Positions 37,558 to 47,329 of a stretch of DNA of 64,000 bases are shown here, in pieces. Both the position numbers and the translations under genes were made by a program. The notes under the pieces are model-generated. The model was given only the letters and a program-made list of their open reading frames with translations. It searched no databases and had not been told where the DNA came from. The stretch lies in assembly GCA_022447625.1 (NCBI GenBank), contig JAKVAX010000008.1:62001-126000 (forward strand), in the 5' to 3' direction. The stretch is from Flavobacteriales bacterium. Its GTDB lineage: Bacteria; Bacteroidota; Bacteroidia; Flavobacteriales_D; Sanyastnellaceae. Each line of letters starts with the position of its first letter. The stretch's first letter is position 1.

Positions 37558-39759
37558 ATGACCACAATGGAACTTGAGCCGAAAGACGCGCTTAAAAAGT
37601 TCTTCGGGTTCAGTGGGTTTAAGGGAGACCAGGAAAAAGTAATTCATAGCCTGCTCGCCGGCCACGACACCTTTGTAATCATGCCTACGGGCGGAGGTAA
37701 GAGCTTATGCTATCAATTACCGGCCCTGATGAGCGAAGGAACTGCTATTGTAGTTTCTCCACTTATCGCACTGATGAAGAATCAGGTAGACGCGATTCGC
37801 GGATTCTCAGAAGACGAGGGAGTAGCCCATTTCCTCAACTCTTCACTTAATAAAAGTGAGATCGCCCGAGTCAAAAATGACTTGACAGAAGGACGAACAA
37901 AACTGCTTTATGTGGCGCCTGAGTCACTTACGAAGCAAGATAATATTGACTTCCTGCGCACGGTAACCATTTCGTTTGTCGCTATTGATGAAGCCCATTG
38001 TATTTCAGAGTGGGGTCATGACTTCAGACCGGAATACCGACGCCTCAAACCCATCATTCGAGAAATTGCGGATGTGCCGGTGATTGCCCTCACTGCCACT
38101 GCCACTCCTAAGGTGCAACAGGATATTCAAAAGAACTTAGGAATGGTCGATGCGAAGGTGTACAAGAGCTCCTTCAATCGACCAAATCTATTTTATGAGG
38201 TACGCCCTAAGAAGGAAGCCGTCAAGCAAATCATCCAGTACATCCGCAACCATGAAGGTAAAAGCGGCATCATCTACTGCCTTTCGCGAAAGAAAGTAGA
38301 AGAACTGGCGCAGATGCTTCAGGTGAACGGAATCAAGGCACTACCATACCACGCGGGTATGGACGCTAATCAACGTTCAAGCGGTCAAGATCAATTCCTC
38401 ATGCAAGATGTGGATGTGATCGTGGCGACGATTGCCTTCGGTATGGGAATCGATAAGCCGGATGTACGCTTTGTGATTCACTACGACATGCCGAAGTCAC
38501 TGGAAAGCTACTACCAAGAAACGGGTAGAGCCGGACGTGACGGCGGAGAAGGGGTGTGCATCGCATTCTACAGCTATAAAGACATTGAAAAGCTCGCCAA
38601 GTTCCTTCAAGGGAAACCAGTGGCAGAGCAAGAAGTCGGACTTCAACTCATCCAAGAAGTAGTCGCGTATGCGGAAACTTCGATGTCTCGTCGCAAATTC
38701 ATTCTCCACTATTTTGGTGAAGAGTTTGATGAGGTGAACGGACCAGGAGCTGAGATGGATGACAATAGTCGCTATCCTAAAGAACGCTACGAAGGGAAGC
38801 CATTCCTTGACCTTTACCTCAAAGCAGTCAAAGGGTGCGATGAGATCCACAAAGGGAGATACATTACGAACGTTTTGACTGGACATGAATCTGCGGAAAC
38901 CGATACTTATCGAGCGAGCAGCTCAGCGTTCTGGAAAGCAGGTGAGGAGAAAGACGAGAAATTCTGGAATGCAGTAGGCCGACAAGCAGTTGTCATGGGT
39001 TACTTACGTAAAGAGATCGAGTCTTACGGGGTGTTAAAAGTCACTCCAAAAGGAGAGGAGTTCATGGCCAATCCGCACAGTGTGACTTTGATTGCGGAAC
39101 GTGATTTCTCTGATGTTGATGATAAGGATGCAGTTGTTTCCAATACGCGTCAAGCTGGCTCTGGAGCCATGGATCAGACACTTCTGCGCATGTTGAAAGA
39201 TGAGCGCAAGAAGCAATCGAAAGCGAAGAACCTTCCGCCATACGTGATCTTCCAAGATGCTTCCTTGGAAGAGATCGCCACTCATTACCCAACGTCGATT
39301 GACGAACTAACGATGATCAGCGGGGTAGGACGAGGTAAAGCCATGAAGTTTGGCCAGCCGTTCATCTCCTTGATTAAAAGTTATGTTGAAGACAACAACA
39401 TTGACCGTCCGCAAGACATGGTGGTGAAGTCTGTGGTGAAGAAGAGTGGTTCGAAAGTGCATATCATTCAGAACATCGATCGCAAACTTCCATTGGATGA
39501 CATTGCGAAAGGTGTAGGGAAGGAGTTGAATGAACTCATCGAAGATCTAGAGCGCATCGTTGCTTCTGGAACGAAGGTGAATATCGACTACTACTTGAAT
39601 GATATCCTGGATGAAGATTCTCAAGCAGACATCTACGAATACTTCATGGAAGCAGAATCTGATTCGTTAGAGGAAGCAACTGAGGAGTTCGAAGATGACT
39701 TCACAGAGGAAGAACTTCGCCTAATGCGTATCAAGTTTATGAGTGAGGTGGCTAACTAA
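37558..39759 (+). CDS. recQ: ATP-dependent DNA helicase RecQ
   Basis: A 733-residue RecQ helicase. Motif I is MPTGGGKSLCYQLPA, motif II AIDEAHCISEWGHDFRPEY, and motif VI YYQETGRAGRDG. The RecQ-Ct zinc region at about residues 375-405 reads SRRKFILHYFGEEF ... GPGAEMDDN, with none of the four zinc cysteines of E. coli RecQ. A winged-helix part, an HRDC domain (about 545-615) and a further helical C-terminal extension ending in an acidic segment follow. Divergent from kdsD. Its 3' end overlaps the convergent M20 gene by eight bases. Confidence 0.96.
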   Translation: MTTMELEPKDALKKFFGFSGFKGDQEKVIHSLLAGHDTFVIMPTGGGKSLCYQLPALMSEGTAIVVSPLIALMKNQVDAIRGFSEDEGVAHFLNSSLNKSEIARVKNDLTEGRTKLLYVAPESLTKQDNIDFLRTVTISFVAIDEAHCISEWGHDFRPEYRRLKPIIREIADVPVIALTATATPKVQQDIQKNLGMVDAKVYKSSFNRPNLFYEVRPKKEAVKQIIQYIRNHEGKSGIIYCLSRKKVEELAQMLQVNGIKALPYHAGMDANQRSSGQDQFLMQDVDVIVATIAFGMGIDKPDVRFVIHYDMPKSLESYYQETGRAGRDGGEGVCIAFYSYKDIEKLAKFLQGKPVAEQEVGLQLIQEVVAYAETSMSRRKFILHYFGEEFDEVNGPGAEMDDNSRYPKERYEGKPFLDLYLKAVKGCDEIHKGRYITNVLTGHESAETDTYRASSSAFWKAGEEKDEKFWNAVGRQAVVMGYLRKEIESYGVLKVTPKGEEFMANPHSVTLIAERDFSDVDDKDAVVSNTRQAGSGAMDQTLLRMLKDERKKQSKAKNLPPYVIFQDASLEEIATHYPTSIDELTMISGVGRGKAMKFGQPFISLIKSYVEDNNIDRPQDMVVKSVVKKSGSKVHIIQNIDRKLPLDDIAKGVGKELNELIEDLERIVASGTKVNIDYYLNDILDEDSQADIYEYFMEAESDSLEEATEEFEDDFTEEELRLMRIKFMSEVAN

Positions 39760-40930
39760 GCTCTGTTAGCGCGATCCAAGCCATTAATCCTGTTCCTACT
39801 GCAATCGCCGATTCATCGATGTTGAATGTTGGCGTGTGTACTGCTGAGCTATTTTCGCCGTTGGCGGAAGCAGTGCCTAGTCTGTAGAAACAACCGGCCA
39901 TGTGCTGGCTGTAGTAGGCAAAGTCTTCAGCAGTCATGCGTAGGTCAAGATCAATGACATTCTCTGAGCCCAGGTAGTCTTTAGCTGCTTTTTTTGCTCT
40001 TGCTGTGAGTTCAGGTTGGTTGATCAAGAAAGGATAGCCTTTTCGAATGTCTACCTCTACTTCTACACCGTTGGCTGCACAAGTACTTTTGGCTACCTGT
40101 TCAATGAGTCTATGGGCTTTGCTTCTCCATTCTTCATCCAAGGTTCTGAAGGTTCCAGCAACCTGCACCTCGTTGGGGATCACATTGGTTGCTCCTTCAG
40201 CGATAATGCGACCAATAGACAGGACGGTTGGGACTTCAGGCGGAGCGTTCCGACTGGTAATTTGCTGAAGCGCAACCACCATTTGAGCAGTTGCATATAC
40301 AGGGTCATTGTTCTTATGTGGCAAGGCGCCATGGCCACCTCTTCCTTTGACCGTAAAATAGAGCTCGTCGCAGCTCGCCATGTACATGCCGCTTCTGAAT
40401 CCTACTTTTCCTGCTTCTAATTCTGGGAAGACGTGTTGACCAACGATTCCTTGAAGTTCATTCGAAAGCGCTCCTTCTTTGATCATCAAACTTGCCCCAC
40501 CTGGGAGTACTTCTTCTCCTGGTTGGAACACAATGTGAGCTTCACCCGCCCATTCATTTCTTAATTCATGCAGAATGAAGGCAGCTCCTAAAGCACACGA
40601 CGTATGTACATCATGACCACAAGCATGCATGACACCCGGATTGGTTGAGCGATATGCTACGTCATTCATCTCTTGAATGGGAAGGGCATCCATGTCACCA
40701 CGCAGTGCGAATTGTTTGCCTCCGGCTTTCCCTTTGACCTTCGCTACAATGCCCGTTCCGGCGTAGCCGTCATCAAAAGCAATTCCGCGATCAGCGAGTT
40801 TAGATTTGATAAAAACCGAAGTCTGCTCTTCTTTAAAGCTCAGCTCAGGATGTTGATGAAGATGCTGGCGAATCTCGATTAACTCAGGTGCAATGCGTGC
40901 TGCTATGTCTTTAATACGCTTACTCTCCAT
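39752..40930 (-). CDS. M20 family metallo-amidohydrolase
   Basis: A 392-residue amidohydrolase of the N-acyl-amino-acid / hippurate hydrolase group. Metal-site segments are MHACGHDVHTSCALG, FQPGEEVLPGGA and the C-terminal MTAEDFAYYSQHMAGCFYRLG. The dimerisation insert GRGGHGALPHKNNDP is typical. Cleaves N-acylated amino acids or related amides; the exact substrate cannot be read. Its start overlaps the TauE-like gene end by 11 bases. Confidence 0.9.
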   Translation of the reverse strand: MESKRIKDIAARIAPELIEIRQHLHQHPELSFKEEQTSVFIKSKLADRGIAFDDGYAGTGIVAKVKGKAGGKQFALRGDMDALPIQEMNDVAYRSTNPGVMHACGHDVHTSCALGAAFILHELRNEWAGEAHIVFQPGEEVLPGGASLMIKEGALSNELQGIVGQHVFPELEAGKVGFRSGMYMASCDELYFTVKGRGGHGALPHKNNDPVYATAQMVVALQQITSRNAPPEVPTVLSIGRIIAEGATNVIPNEVQVAGTFRTLDEEWRSKAHRLIEQVAKSTCAANGVEVEVDIRKGYPFLINQPELTARAKKAAKDYLGSENVIDLDLRMTAEDFAYYSQHMAGCFYRLGTASANGENSSAVHTPTFNIDESAIAVGTGLMAWIALTELS

Positions 40931-41318
40931 TGTTGATGAACAGTTTAAATACCGATGACCAAATCAAACGAGCTGAAACATAAAGCATGAGAATTCCGAA
41001 GATGAAACGAACGATATTCGGATTGATCTTCAGGGCGACTTTTGAGCCGAGATAACCGCCAATGATGAAGGTGAGGGCGACGACAGCCGCGTATTTCACA
41101 TTCATCTGGTCAGCCTTATAGTAGTTCATGAATGCCAAGATACCTACCGGTGGAAGCATGATCGCCAAGCTGGTTCCTTGCGCTCCCAATTGATTCATAC
41201 CCATGAAGTACATGAGGGCTGGAACGATAACAACGCCACCTCCAATTCCAATGAATCCACTTAGAATTCCGGCACAAAGACCGATTCCAATAAGTATGAT
41301 CAGTTGTGACATGTCCAT
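40920..41318 (-). CDS. Half-size TauE/SafE family membrane protein
   Basis: A 132-residue protein with about four TMs and one repeat of the sulfite exporter TauE/SafE (DUF81) fold. The signature is GILSGFIGIGGGVVIVPALMY near the N-terminus, then GYLGSKVALKINPNIVRFIFG. Full-length members have two such repeats (about 250 residues), so this is a single-repeat form that would need to dimerise. Ion or organosulfur export is inferred from the family only. Overlaps the M20 gene. Confidence 0.82.
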   Translation of the reverse strand: MDMSQLIILIGIGLCAGILSGFIGIGGGVVIVPALMYFMGMNQLGAQGTSLAIMLPPVGILAFMNYYKADQMNVKYAAVVALTFIIGGYLGSKVALKINPNIVRFIFGILMLYVSARLIWSSVFKLFINNGE

Positions 41319-41409
41319 TTGCTCAGCATTTACAGCGAAGATGATGAATGTTTACCAAAGATAGACTCCCTTCACTTGAAACGATTAACATGCGGTTATG
41401 AAGAGGACT

Positions 41410-44400
41410 TTAGAAGTCCATCGAGAGCGATAAGTGGAAGACACGGTCTTGAATCATACCGTCATCTACTCCCCATGCCCAATCAGCGCGCACGAAGTAG
41501 CCTAATACTCGTGAACGAAAACCAAATCCGTATGACCAAATAATTGGTTCACGGTTGTTGTCCACGGTTACCGTAATCGGGTTCTGTTCGTAGACTACCT
41601 GATTGAATCGGTTGTCATCTGAATAAGGGTGGAGTCCAGTCCATGCAGAACCTACGTCTGTGAAAGGTACAAACTGGAAGTTCTCTACGAAGTCAGATTT
41701 GATCGGCTTGTTCAAGAAGTACTTGAACACAGGCCAACGCACTTCAGCATTGATTCCAGCAAAGCTATTACCGTTACGTGCGTTTACCCAGAAACCACGC
41801 ATAGGTGCTGCAAGTGTTTGATAGAAGTAATTCTGATCATCTGCAATCGGCGTATCGTCGTCAATGCGTTGGAATAGCCAATTATCTACACCACCGAGGT
41901 AGTACACCAATCGACGAGCTCCAATACTCGTGCTTCCCGCAGCGCGGAATGCGAAGATCATATCGCGGTGGATACGTTCGTAATGTCTGAAGTCAGCTCC
42001 AAATACCATGAAGTCACTTACACGATCTTCCGCATCAAGGTAGGCTTCAGCCCAAAGCTTGTAGCGTGTTCCCCAGCGAAGATTCAGTCCGCGAGAAATG
42101 GTGTTGTCGAAGACGTATTCGCCACGCACCCCAACATTATGTAAGAACTCGTTCGGACGATCCAGGTTCGTTGGGTCTGTACTTAAGTAAACCGATCGGT
42201 CTTGACGGTAAATCGCCGTTGCACGGATACTCGTCAATTCGTTGATCGGATACTTTAATTCGTACTCAAAGGTGTGCGTATGTACTTGAACAATCGAGAG
42301 GTTGTTGATCACCCGACGCGTTGACTGGCGCATGAATTCATAACGCTTGTCTATTCTACCAGAGAGGTCTTCGAATGACAGTCCATAGTCATTGTTATCG
42401 AGCCCACCAGACAAGCGGAAGCCACCCACGATCTTATAGTCTTCAAACAGATCGCTCACCCCAAGTCTAATTACACCAGAGATCCCTGGGAACATTGTGG
42501 TAGGACCCGTAAAGGGCTGGTAGAACTGATTCGAGAAGGTGTTGTCAACCTGACTCAATACGTAATCAGTTGCGAAGTTGAGACGGTAATTCCGGGGTTT
42601 CGGTAATACGAATGGTGTCTCTAAACTGTCTTCCGCGCTAGCGTTTTCAGCCACAGCCGTATTCTCATCTAATTGAATAGACTCCTTCTCATATTCAAAG
42701 TCTGTTGGGTCATCTTCAAACTTGTAATTATCGATGTCGACCTGCTGATCTTTTTGATCTCGGTATTCAAAAACCTGCACATCAGCGTGATTCGAACTTG
42801 GAGCATCTGGTGTTGCCGTGGTCCCAGAACTTTGAGCAGAAGAAGTAACCTCCTGCGCACCGTTACCTTCATAATAAGCAAGCTTACCGTCTTCAACGAA
42901 GCTTAATTGCCAATTGCCGGTCTTATGGTCAAACTGATAATCTACGGGAGGATTCGGAAAGTCAGAAAGCTGCTTCGATACCGTGAAGAAGCGGTAGTGG
43001 ATAACCGTATCAATACGCGAAATCACACTATCAATTGAGGCCATGTAGCGATTACGTGCACCGGCATCTTCTCCAAGGAAGGTGTAGTGCTCGTCATCGA
43101 AGGCGTACGGATGCGTCTCGTAAATGTCAGGTGAGTTGGTGACACGCTCTAGCTTTCGTGAATTCAGATCAAAGATGTATATGTCTGTTTGGAGCTCGAA
43201 AGGTTCGTTTGGAACATCCACGCGGAGGGTGTCGTCAGGACGGTTACTCGCGAAGATCACTCGATTCCCATCGGCAAGGAACTGCGGATTCAAATCATCA
43301 TAGATGTCTGTCGTTAGTTGTTCTTGGTTGTTACCAATCACCTGGTAGAGGTAGAGGTCTGAGCGCCCACCTTTCACTCCGGTGAAGATCATTTTTCTTC
43401 CATCAGGTGAGTACGACATGTCTACCACCTTATCAATACGGAAGAGCTCCTTGACTGTGTGTTTCTTATCAATAGTATTGTAGTTGCCGATGAACGGACG
43501 TCCACGATCTTCGAATACATAAGTCAAGATCTGTCCTGAAGGGTGCCACGCTAGAATAGGGTAGGTGTCATCGACAATGCGGTCGAGTTTGTGGTCTTGT
43601 TTCAGGATGCGTTTCTTCTTTCCTGTGGTCTTGTCGTAAATCCAAATCTTGTATTGCCCTAGCTCATTGGTCACAAAGGCGACTTGTTGTCCGTTCGGGC
43701 TCAATTCTAACTCGCTGTAAGTGTACTTGCCTCGCCACTTCACAGGTAGTTCTCCAATGCGGCGCTTCCACTTCTCTTCTTTGAACAGTTGCTGACCGTC
43801 ACGATCAGAGAGCATGAACTCGTCTTTGAGTTTGTTTTGCTTCTTCGAGAATAACGGGTCGAATTGCGGACCGGATTTGCGGCGTATGTCTTGTTCGAAT
43901 TGCTGCTGGTAATAAGCCAAGAACTCTTCCGTAATCGTATCTAAGCTTGTGCCTAGTACGAAAAGGAAGCCGCTTTCAATACTGCGGCTAATCCTCGTCA
44001 TGTAGAGAATGTTCGGGATCACACTTTCACCGTAGACGTCTGATATGTATTTCCAAAGAGCGTGCCCTGCATAGGTGGCTTGATCACCTTCTAAGCGGTT
44101 GAACTTCTCGTAGCTTCCGCTGAGAATTCCATCGCGAATGTATGCTGCTTTATCTGCTGACCAGGGCTCTGCGGCATAAGACAGGAGTCCGTCTTGATAC
44201 CATGCAGGAATAGTCAATAGCGTAGAATTCTTGATGACATCTTTCCAATCGCCAGAGAACATCATTTGATTGAACATTACTAAGGCGAGTGATTCGCGTA
44301 GTTGACGTTCAAATTGAATATAGTCTCCTTTGAAATAAAGGAAAATCTTGGAGCCGATGATGCGTGTGGAACCTCCAATATTGTAGGATTCCTCTCCGGT

Positions 44401-44727
44401 GATTCCAATGTTGCTTTGTCGGAATTCGCTTTGTTTGTTATAGAGAATGATTTGAATCTTCTCTTCGAGGGCAAAGTCAAACAAGGTCTCTAAATATTCT
44501 AGGTTTTGCTGTGCTGAAAGCACAGTGTAGCCTGCGAGTTCCTTGCCTCCTTGATAGTAGTAAACTTCGAAGTTCTCCCCTGGATAGTACTGCCAAAAGA
44601 AGTCACGATACTGCACACGGTTCTTCCCAAATTCTTGTTGGGAGCCCGTGTAGAATTGACCTTGAACAGCAAGAGGTGCCAATAAGACAGCCAGCAAGGC
44701 GATCAGATATGTGGAGAGGCTTTTCAA
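41410..44727 (-). CDS. Large PD40 / beta-barrel outer-membrane protein
   Basis: An 1105-residue protein with signal peptide ending AVQGQ. Residues about 25-290 resemble the peptidase-MA-like region found before TolB repeats (YYYQGGKELAGYTVLSAQQN, LTIPAWYQDGLLSYAAEPW) but show no HExxH. Then PD40 beta-propeller blades (YSELELSPNGQQVAFVTNE, VDMSYSPDGRKMIFTG, RVIFASNRPDDTLRVD). After an acidic linker at about 640-710, a C-terminal barrel ends in RVFHLSLSMDF. It resembles Bacteroidota proteins annotated as TolB-like or translocation proteins. Role unknown. The 13-mer copy at 42631 lies in the acidic linker. Confidence 0.8.
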   Translation of the reverse strand: MKSLSTYLIALLAVLLAPLAVQGQFYTGSQQEFGKNRVQYRDFFWQYYPGENFEVYYYQGGKELAGYTVLSAQQNLEYLETLFDFALEEKIQIILYNKQSEFRQSNIGITGEESYNIGGSTRIIGSKIFLYFKGDYIQFERQLRESLALVMFNQMMFSGDWKDVIKNSTLLTIPAWYQDGLLSYAAEPWSADKAAYIRDGILSGSYEKFNRLEGDQATYAGHALWKYISDVYGESVIPNILYMTRISRSIESGFLFVLGTSLDTITEEFLAYYQQQFEQDIRRKSGPQFDPLFSKKQNKLKDEFMLSDRDGQQLFKEEKWKRRIGELPVKWRGKYTYSELELSPNGQQVAFVTNELGQYKIWIYDKTTGKKKRILKQDHKLDRIVDDTYPILAWHPSGQILTYVFEDRGRPFIGNYNTIDKKHTVKELFRIDKVVDMSYSPDGRKMIFTGVKGGRSDLYLYQVIGNNQEQLTTDIYDDLNPQFLADGNRVIFASNRPDDTLRVDVPNEPFELQTDIYIFDLNSRKLERVTNSPDIYETHPYAFDDEHYTFLGEDAGARNRYMASIDSVISRIDTVIHYRFFTVSKQLSDFPNPPVDYQFDHKTGNWQLSFVEDGKLAYYEGNGAQEVTSSAQSSGTTATPDAPSSNHADVQVFEYRDQKDQQVDIDNYKFEDDPTDFEYEKESIQLDENTAVAENASAEDSLETPFVLPKPRNYRLNFATDYVLSQVDNTFSNQFYQPFTGPTTMFPGISGVIRLGVSDLFEDYKIVGGFRLSGGLDNNDYGLSFEDLSGRIDKRYEFMRQSTRRVINNLSIVQVHTHTFEYELKYPINELTSIRATAIYRQDRSVYLSTDPTNLDRPNEFLHNVGVRGEYVFDNTISRGLNLRWGTRYKLWAEAYLDAEDRVSDFMVFGADFRHYERIHRDMIFAFRAAGSTSIGARRLVYYLGGVDNWLFQRIDDDTPIADDQNYFYQTLAAPMRGFWVNARNGNSFAGINAEVRWPVFKYFLNKPIKSDFVENFQFVPFTDVGSAWTGLHPYSDDNRFNQVVYEQNPITVTVDNNREPIIWSYGFGFRSRVLGYFVRADWAWGVDDGMIQDRVFHLSLSMDF
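42631..42643 (+). repeat. Dispersed 13-mer, copy 6
   Basis: Exact copy, antisense to the PD40/barrel gene, which reads it as Ala-Ser-Ala-Glu in the acidic linker. Confidence 0.8.
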
Positions 44728-44791
44728 AGTGAAGCTTAAATATAACTAAAAGTACCGCGAAGATTGTGCCAGAATCCCCGAATTTGCGGTA

Positions 44792-44800
44792 TATCTTTGG
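44792..44800 (+). promoter_or_regulatory. -7 element TATCTTTGG for the MBL-fold gene
   Basis: The sequence matches TAnnTTTG and lies 26 bases upstream of ATG 44827, supporting that start over 44764. Confidence 0.5.
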
Positions 44801-44826
44801 CATTTCAAACTAATACAGGTTCAGCC

Positions 44827-45483
44827 ATGATCTCCCTAAGAAAATTCACCTTCAATGCATTCGCAGAGAATACGTATTTGCTGTACGATGAAACGAAGCA
44901 GGCGATCATTATTGATCCTGGTATGATGGATAACAGCGAAGAGCGTTTGATGTTGAACGCTATCGCGGAAGAAGAGTTAAACCCTGTGAAGGTTGTGCTC
45001 ACACACGGACACATCGACCACGTCCTAGGCGTTGATTTTTGCATGAAGAAATTCGGTATTCCGTTGGTGTCTCACAAAAAGGCGCTGCCAACAATTGGTA
45101 TGGCTGAACAAGTGTCTCGGATGTATGGGCTGCCATTCACTACCTGTCCTGATCCCACTGAATTTATTGAAGAAGGCGAACAACTCACTTTCGGAAACAG
45201 TAGCATGGATGTCCTCTTCGTTCCGGGTCACGCCCCTGGCCATGTCGCTTTCGTAGATCATGACGGGAAAAAAGTAATCGCCGGAGATGTCTTATTCCAA
45301 GGTTCTGTAGGCCGCGTCGATCTCCCAGGAGGTGATGCGCCTTTGTTGGCTAAGAGCATTCAAGAGAAAATGTACGCCCTTCCGGATGAAATGATCGTTT
45401 ACTGCGGACATGGTCCCGAAACAACGATCGGCATCGAAAAGCAGAGCAATCCCTTTGTTCGTCCAGGGTTCAGTGCCTTTTAA
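44827..45483 (+). CDS. MBL-fold metallo-hydrolase (glyoxalase II-like)
   Basis: A 218-residue metallo-beta-lactamase-fold enzyme. It has the metal motif THGHIDHVLG, the later FVPGHAPGHVAF and GDVLFQGSVGRVDLPG, and VYCGHGPETTIG. These fit the hydroxyacylglutathione hydrolase-like branch, but the short length and lack of the C-terminal glutathione domain leave the substrate open. Its stop abuts the stop of the convergent histidine kinase with no spacer. Confidence 0.9.
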   Translation: MISLRKFTFNAFAENTYLLYDETKQAIIIDPGMMDNSEERLMLNAIAEEELNPVKVVLTHGHIDHVLGVDFCMKKFGIPLVSHKKALPTIGMAEQVSRMYGLPFTTCPDPTEFIEEGEQLTFGNSSMDVLFVPGHAPGHVAFVDHDGKKVIAGDVLFQGSVGRVDLPGGDAPLLAKSIQEKMYALPDEMIVYCGHGPETTIGIEKQSNPFVRPGFSAF

Positions 45484-46527
45484 TTAGGCTTTTTCAAGCG
45501 TAAAAGAGAAGGTAGTTCCCAGGTCAGGACTACTACGCACATTGATCGTTTGATCGTGTACGTCGATGATGTGTTTGACGATTGATAGTCCCAATCCAGA
45601 TCCACCACCATGGCGTGAGCGCGACTTGTCTACGCGATAAAAGCGTTCGAAAATACGAGGAAGGTGGTCCTCAGAAATTCCAATTCCGTTGTCGGCTACC
45701 TCTACCAGAATGTTGTCTTCCATATCATAGAAGCGGATTCTGGTTTCACCGTCTTCGGCTCCGTAGTTGATACTGTTGGCAACCAGGTTGATGAATACCT
45801 GCTCGATCTTCGGCCGATCGCCCACCACCTGAATAGGCTTTTCATTGGCGTTCTTCAGACGCAAACGGACATTGGCCTTTTTGGCCTTTTGCTCGAGTGA
45901 TTCGATGACCTCTTTTGCAAGTTCAACAATGTCGAAACGTGTTTCATGCAGCTGGTATCTCCCGCCTTCGATGCGTGTGATTTGATCGAGGTCTTCAATC
46001 AGTGTTACGATTCGGTCTACGTTACGTGCCGCCTTCATCAAGAACTTGCGATTGTTCTCTTCGTCTTCCAAGGCTCCTTCCAAAAGCGTTAGAATGTATC
46101 CCTGGATATTGAAGACCGGAGTCTTGATCTCGTGTGCGAGGTTACCGATGAAATCTCTTCGGAACGAGTCTTGCTCTTTGAGCTGAGAAATTTCTTCAAT
46201 CTTGCCTTCAGCCCAAACCATCACCTCGTTGTTCACCTTGGTCATGACATCTTCATTCATCGAAATGTCTTTGCGTTTTTCGCGCTGACTTTTGAATCGG
46301 TGAATGGTCTTGTAGATGATTTTGACCTTTTGATAGATGAATTTCTCCACCGCCCATGAAGAAAGCACAAAGGAACTAACGAAGGTCAGTGCCGCTGCTA
46401 TTGTCAGGAGCCCAAAATTGGCCTTGTCTCCTTTAGCTAGGTCGTATAGAAAGAGAATGACGGTGACAACCAGCGTAATGTAAACACTGATGCGCACCGC
46501 GACATCCCGTGGTGTTTGAACAGCCAT
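45484..46527 (-). CDS. PhoR-like sensor histidine kinase
   Basis: A 347-residue kinase. Two TMs (about 12-28 and 40-60) are separated by only a dozen residues, so no periplasmic sensor domain is present. A coiled linker leads to the H-box NLAHEIKTPVFNIQGY, N-box NLVANSINYG, G1 VADNGIGI, and G2 GGGSGLGLSIVKH. The HEIKTP plus FNIQGYI region resembles PhoR. It is encoded 12 bases after a PhoB-like regulator, which it should phosphorylate. Signal unknown; phosphate is only a possibility. Confidence 0.92.
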   Translation of the reverse strand: MAVQTPRDVAVRISVYITLVVTVILFLYDLAKGDKANFGLLTIAAALTFVSSFVLSSWAVEKFIYQKVKIIYKTIHRFKSQREKRKDISMNEDVMTKVNNEVMVWAEGKIEEISQLKEQDSFRRDFIGNLAHEIKTPVFNIQGYILTLLEGALEDEENNRKFLMKAARNVDRIVTLIEDLDQITRIEGGRYQLHETRFDIVELAKEVIESLEQKAKKANVRLRLKNANEKPIQVVGDRPKIEQVFINLVANSINYGAEDGETRIRFYDMEDNILVEVADNGIGISEDHLPRIFERFYRVDKSRSRHGGGSGLGLSIVKHIIDVHDQTINVRSSPDLGTTFSFTLEKA

Positions 46528-46539
46528 GGACTGAGCTGA

Positions 46540-47217
46540 TTAATCGTTGAACTTGTACCCGACTCCCTTTACTGTTTTGAAGTAATGTTCACCGAGTTTC
46601 TCGCGCAATTTACGGATATGAACGTCGATTGTACGATCTCCTACAATGACGTCATTACCCCAAACGCTTGAAAGAATGGTTTCGCGTGTGAATACACGTC
46701 CGGGCTGAGACATGAGCAATGAAAGCAATTCAAACTCTTTCTTAGGAAGTGTGAGCTCGTCGCCATTCTTCACTACGATGTAGCGCTCCTTGTCAATTGA
46801 GATTCCTTTCGACTTCTTCTTTTTCTTGTTTTCGTCCATTGCTGCACGTCTGCGTAACGTGGCTTTGATGCGCGAAATGAGTACACGTGGTTTGATCGGC
46901 TTGGTGATGTAATCATCGGCGCCAGCATCAAATCCTGCGATTTGTGAGTAGTCTTCACCACGTGCTGTAAGGAAGGAAATCAAGGTGCCTTTCAATTCAG
47001 GGATTTCTCGAATCTGCTGACATGTTTCCATGCCATCCATCTCTGGCATCATGACATCAAGAAGGATGAGGTCAGGCATCACTTTTCGCGCGATACGAAT
47101 CGCTTCTTTACCGTTGTTCGCAGTGTGAACCTCGAAGTTTTCTTTCTCTAGGTTGTACTTGACTAGATCGATGATGTCTTGTTCATCATCTACAAGTAGG
47201 ATCTTCGCTTTATCCAT
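46540..47217 (-). CDS. OmpR/PhoB-type response regulator
   Basis: About 225 residues. The receiver domain has acidic pair DDE (LLVDDEQD), phospho-Asp in LILLDVMMPEMDG, and Lys in YITKPIKP. A Lys-rich linker (ENKKKKKSKG) leads to a winged-helix effector (PKKEFELLSLLMSQPGRVFTR, DRTIDVHIRKLREKLG, TVKGVGYKF). Start at ATG 47217, where the receiver domain begins. Pairs with the downstream kinase. Confidence 0.94.
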   Translation of the reverse strand: MDKAKILLVDDEQDIIDLVKYNLEKENFEVHTANNGKEAIRIARKVMPDLILLDVMMPEMDGMETCQQIREIPELKGTLISFLTARGEDYSQIAGFDAGADDYITKPIKPRVLISRIKATLRRRAAMDENKKKKKSKGISIDKERYIVVKNGDELTLPKKEFELLSLLMSQPGRVFTRETILSSVWGNDVIVGDRTIDVHIRKLREKLGEHYFKTVKGVGYKFND

Positions 47218-47329
47218 GGCAATGCCTTCTAAATACACCTCAAAATTACTGGGGTGACGTTAAGTGAACGTTAACGGGCTTTTACGGAACCCATTTACAT
47301 TCGCTTTGCCTAAGCTAAGAAGTCTTGCG

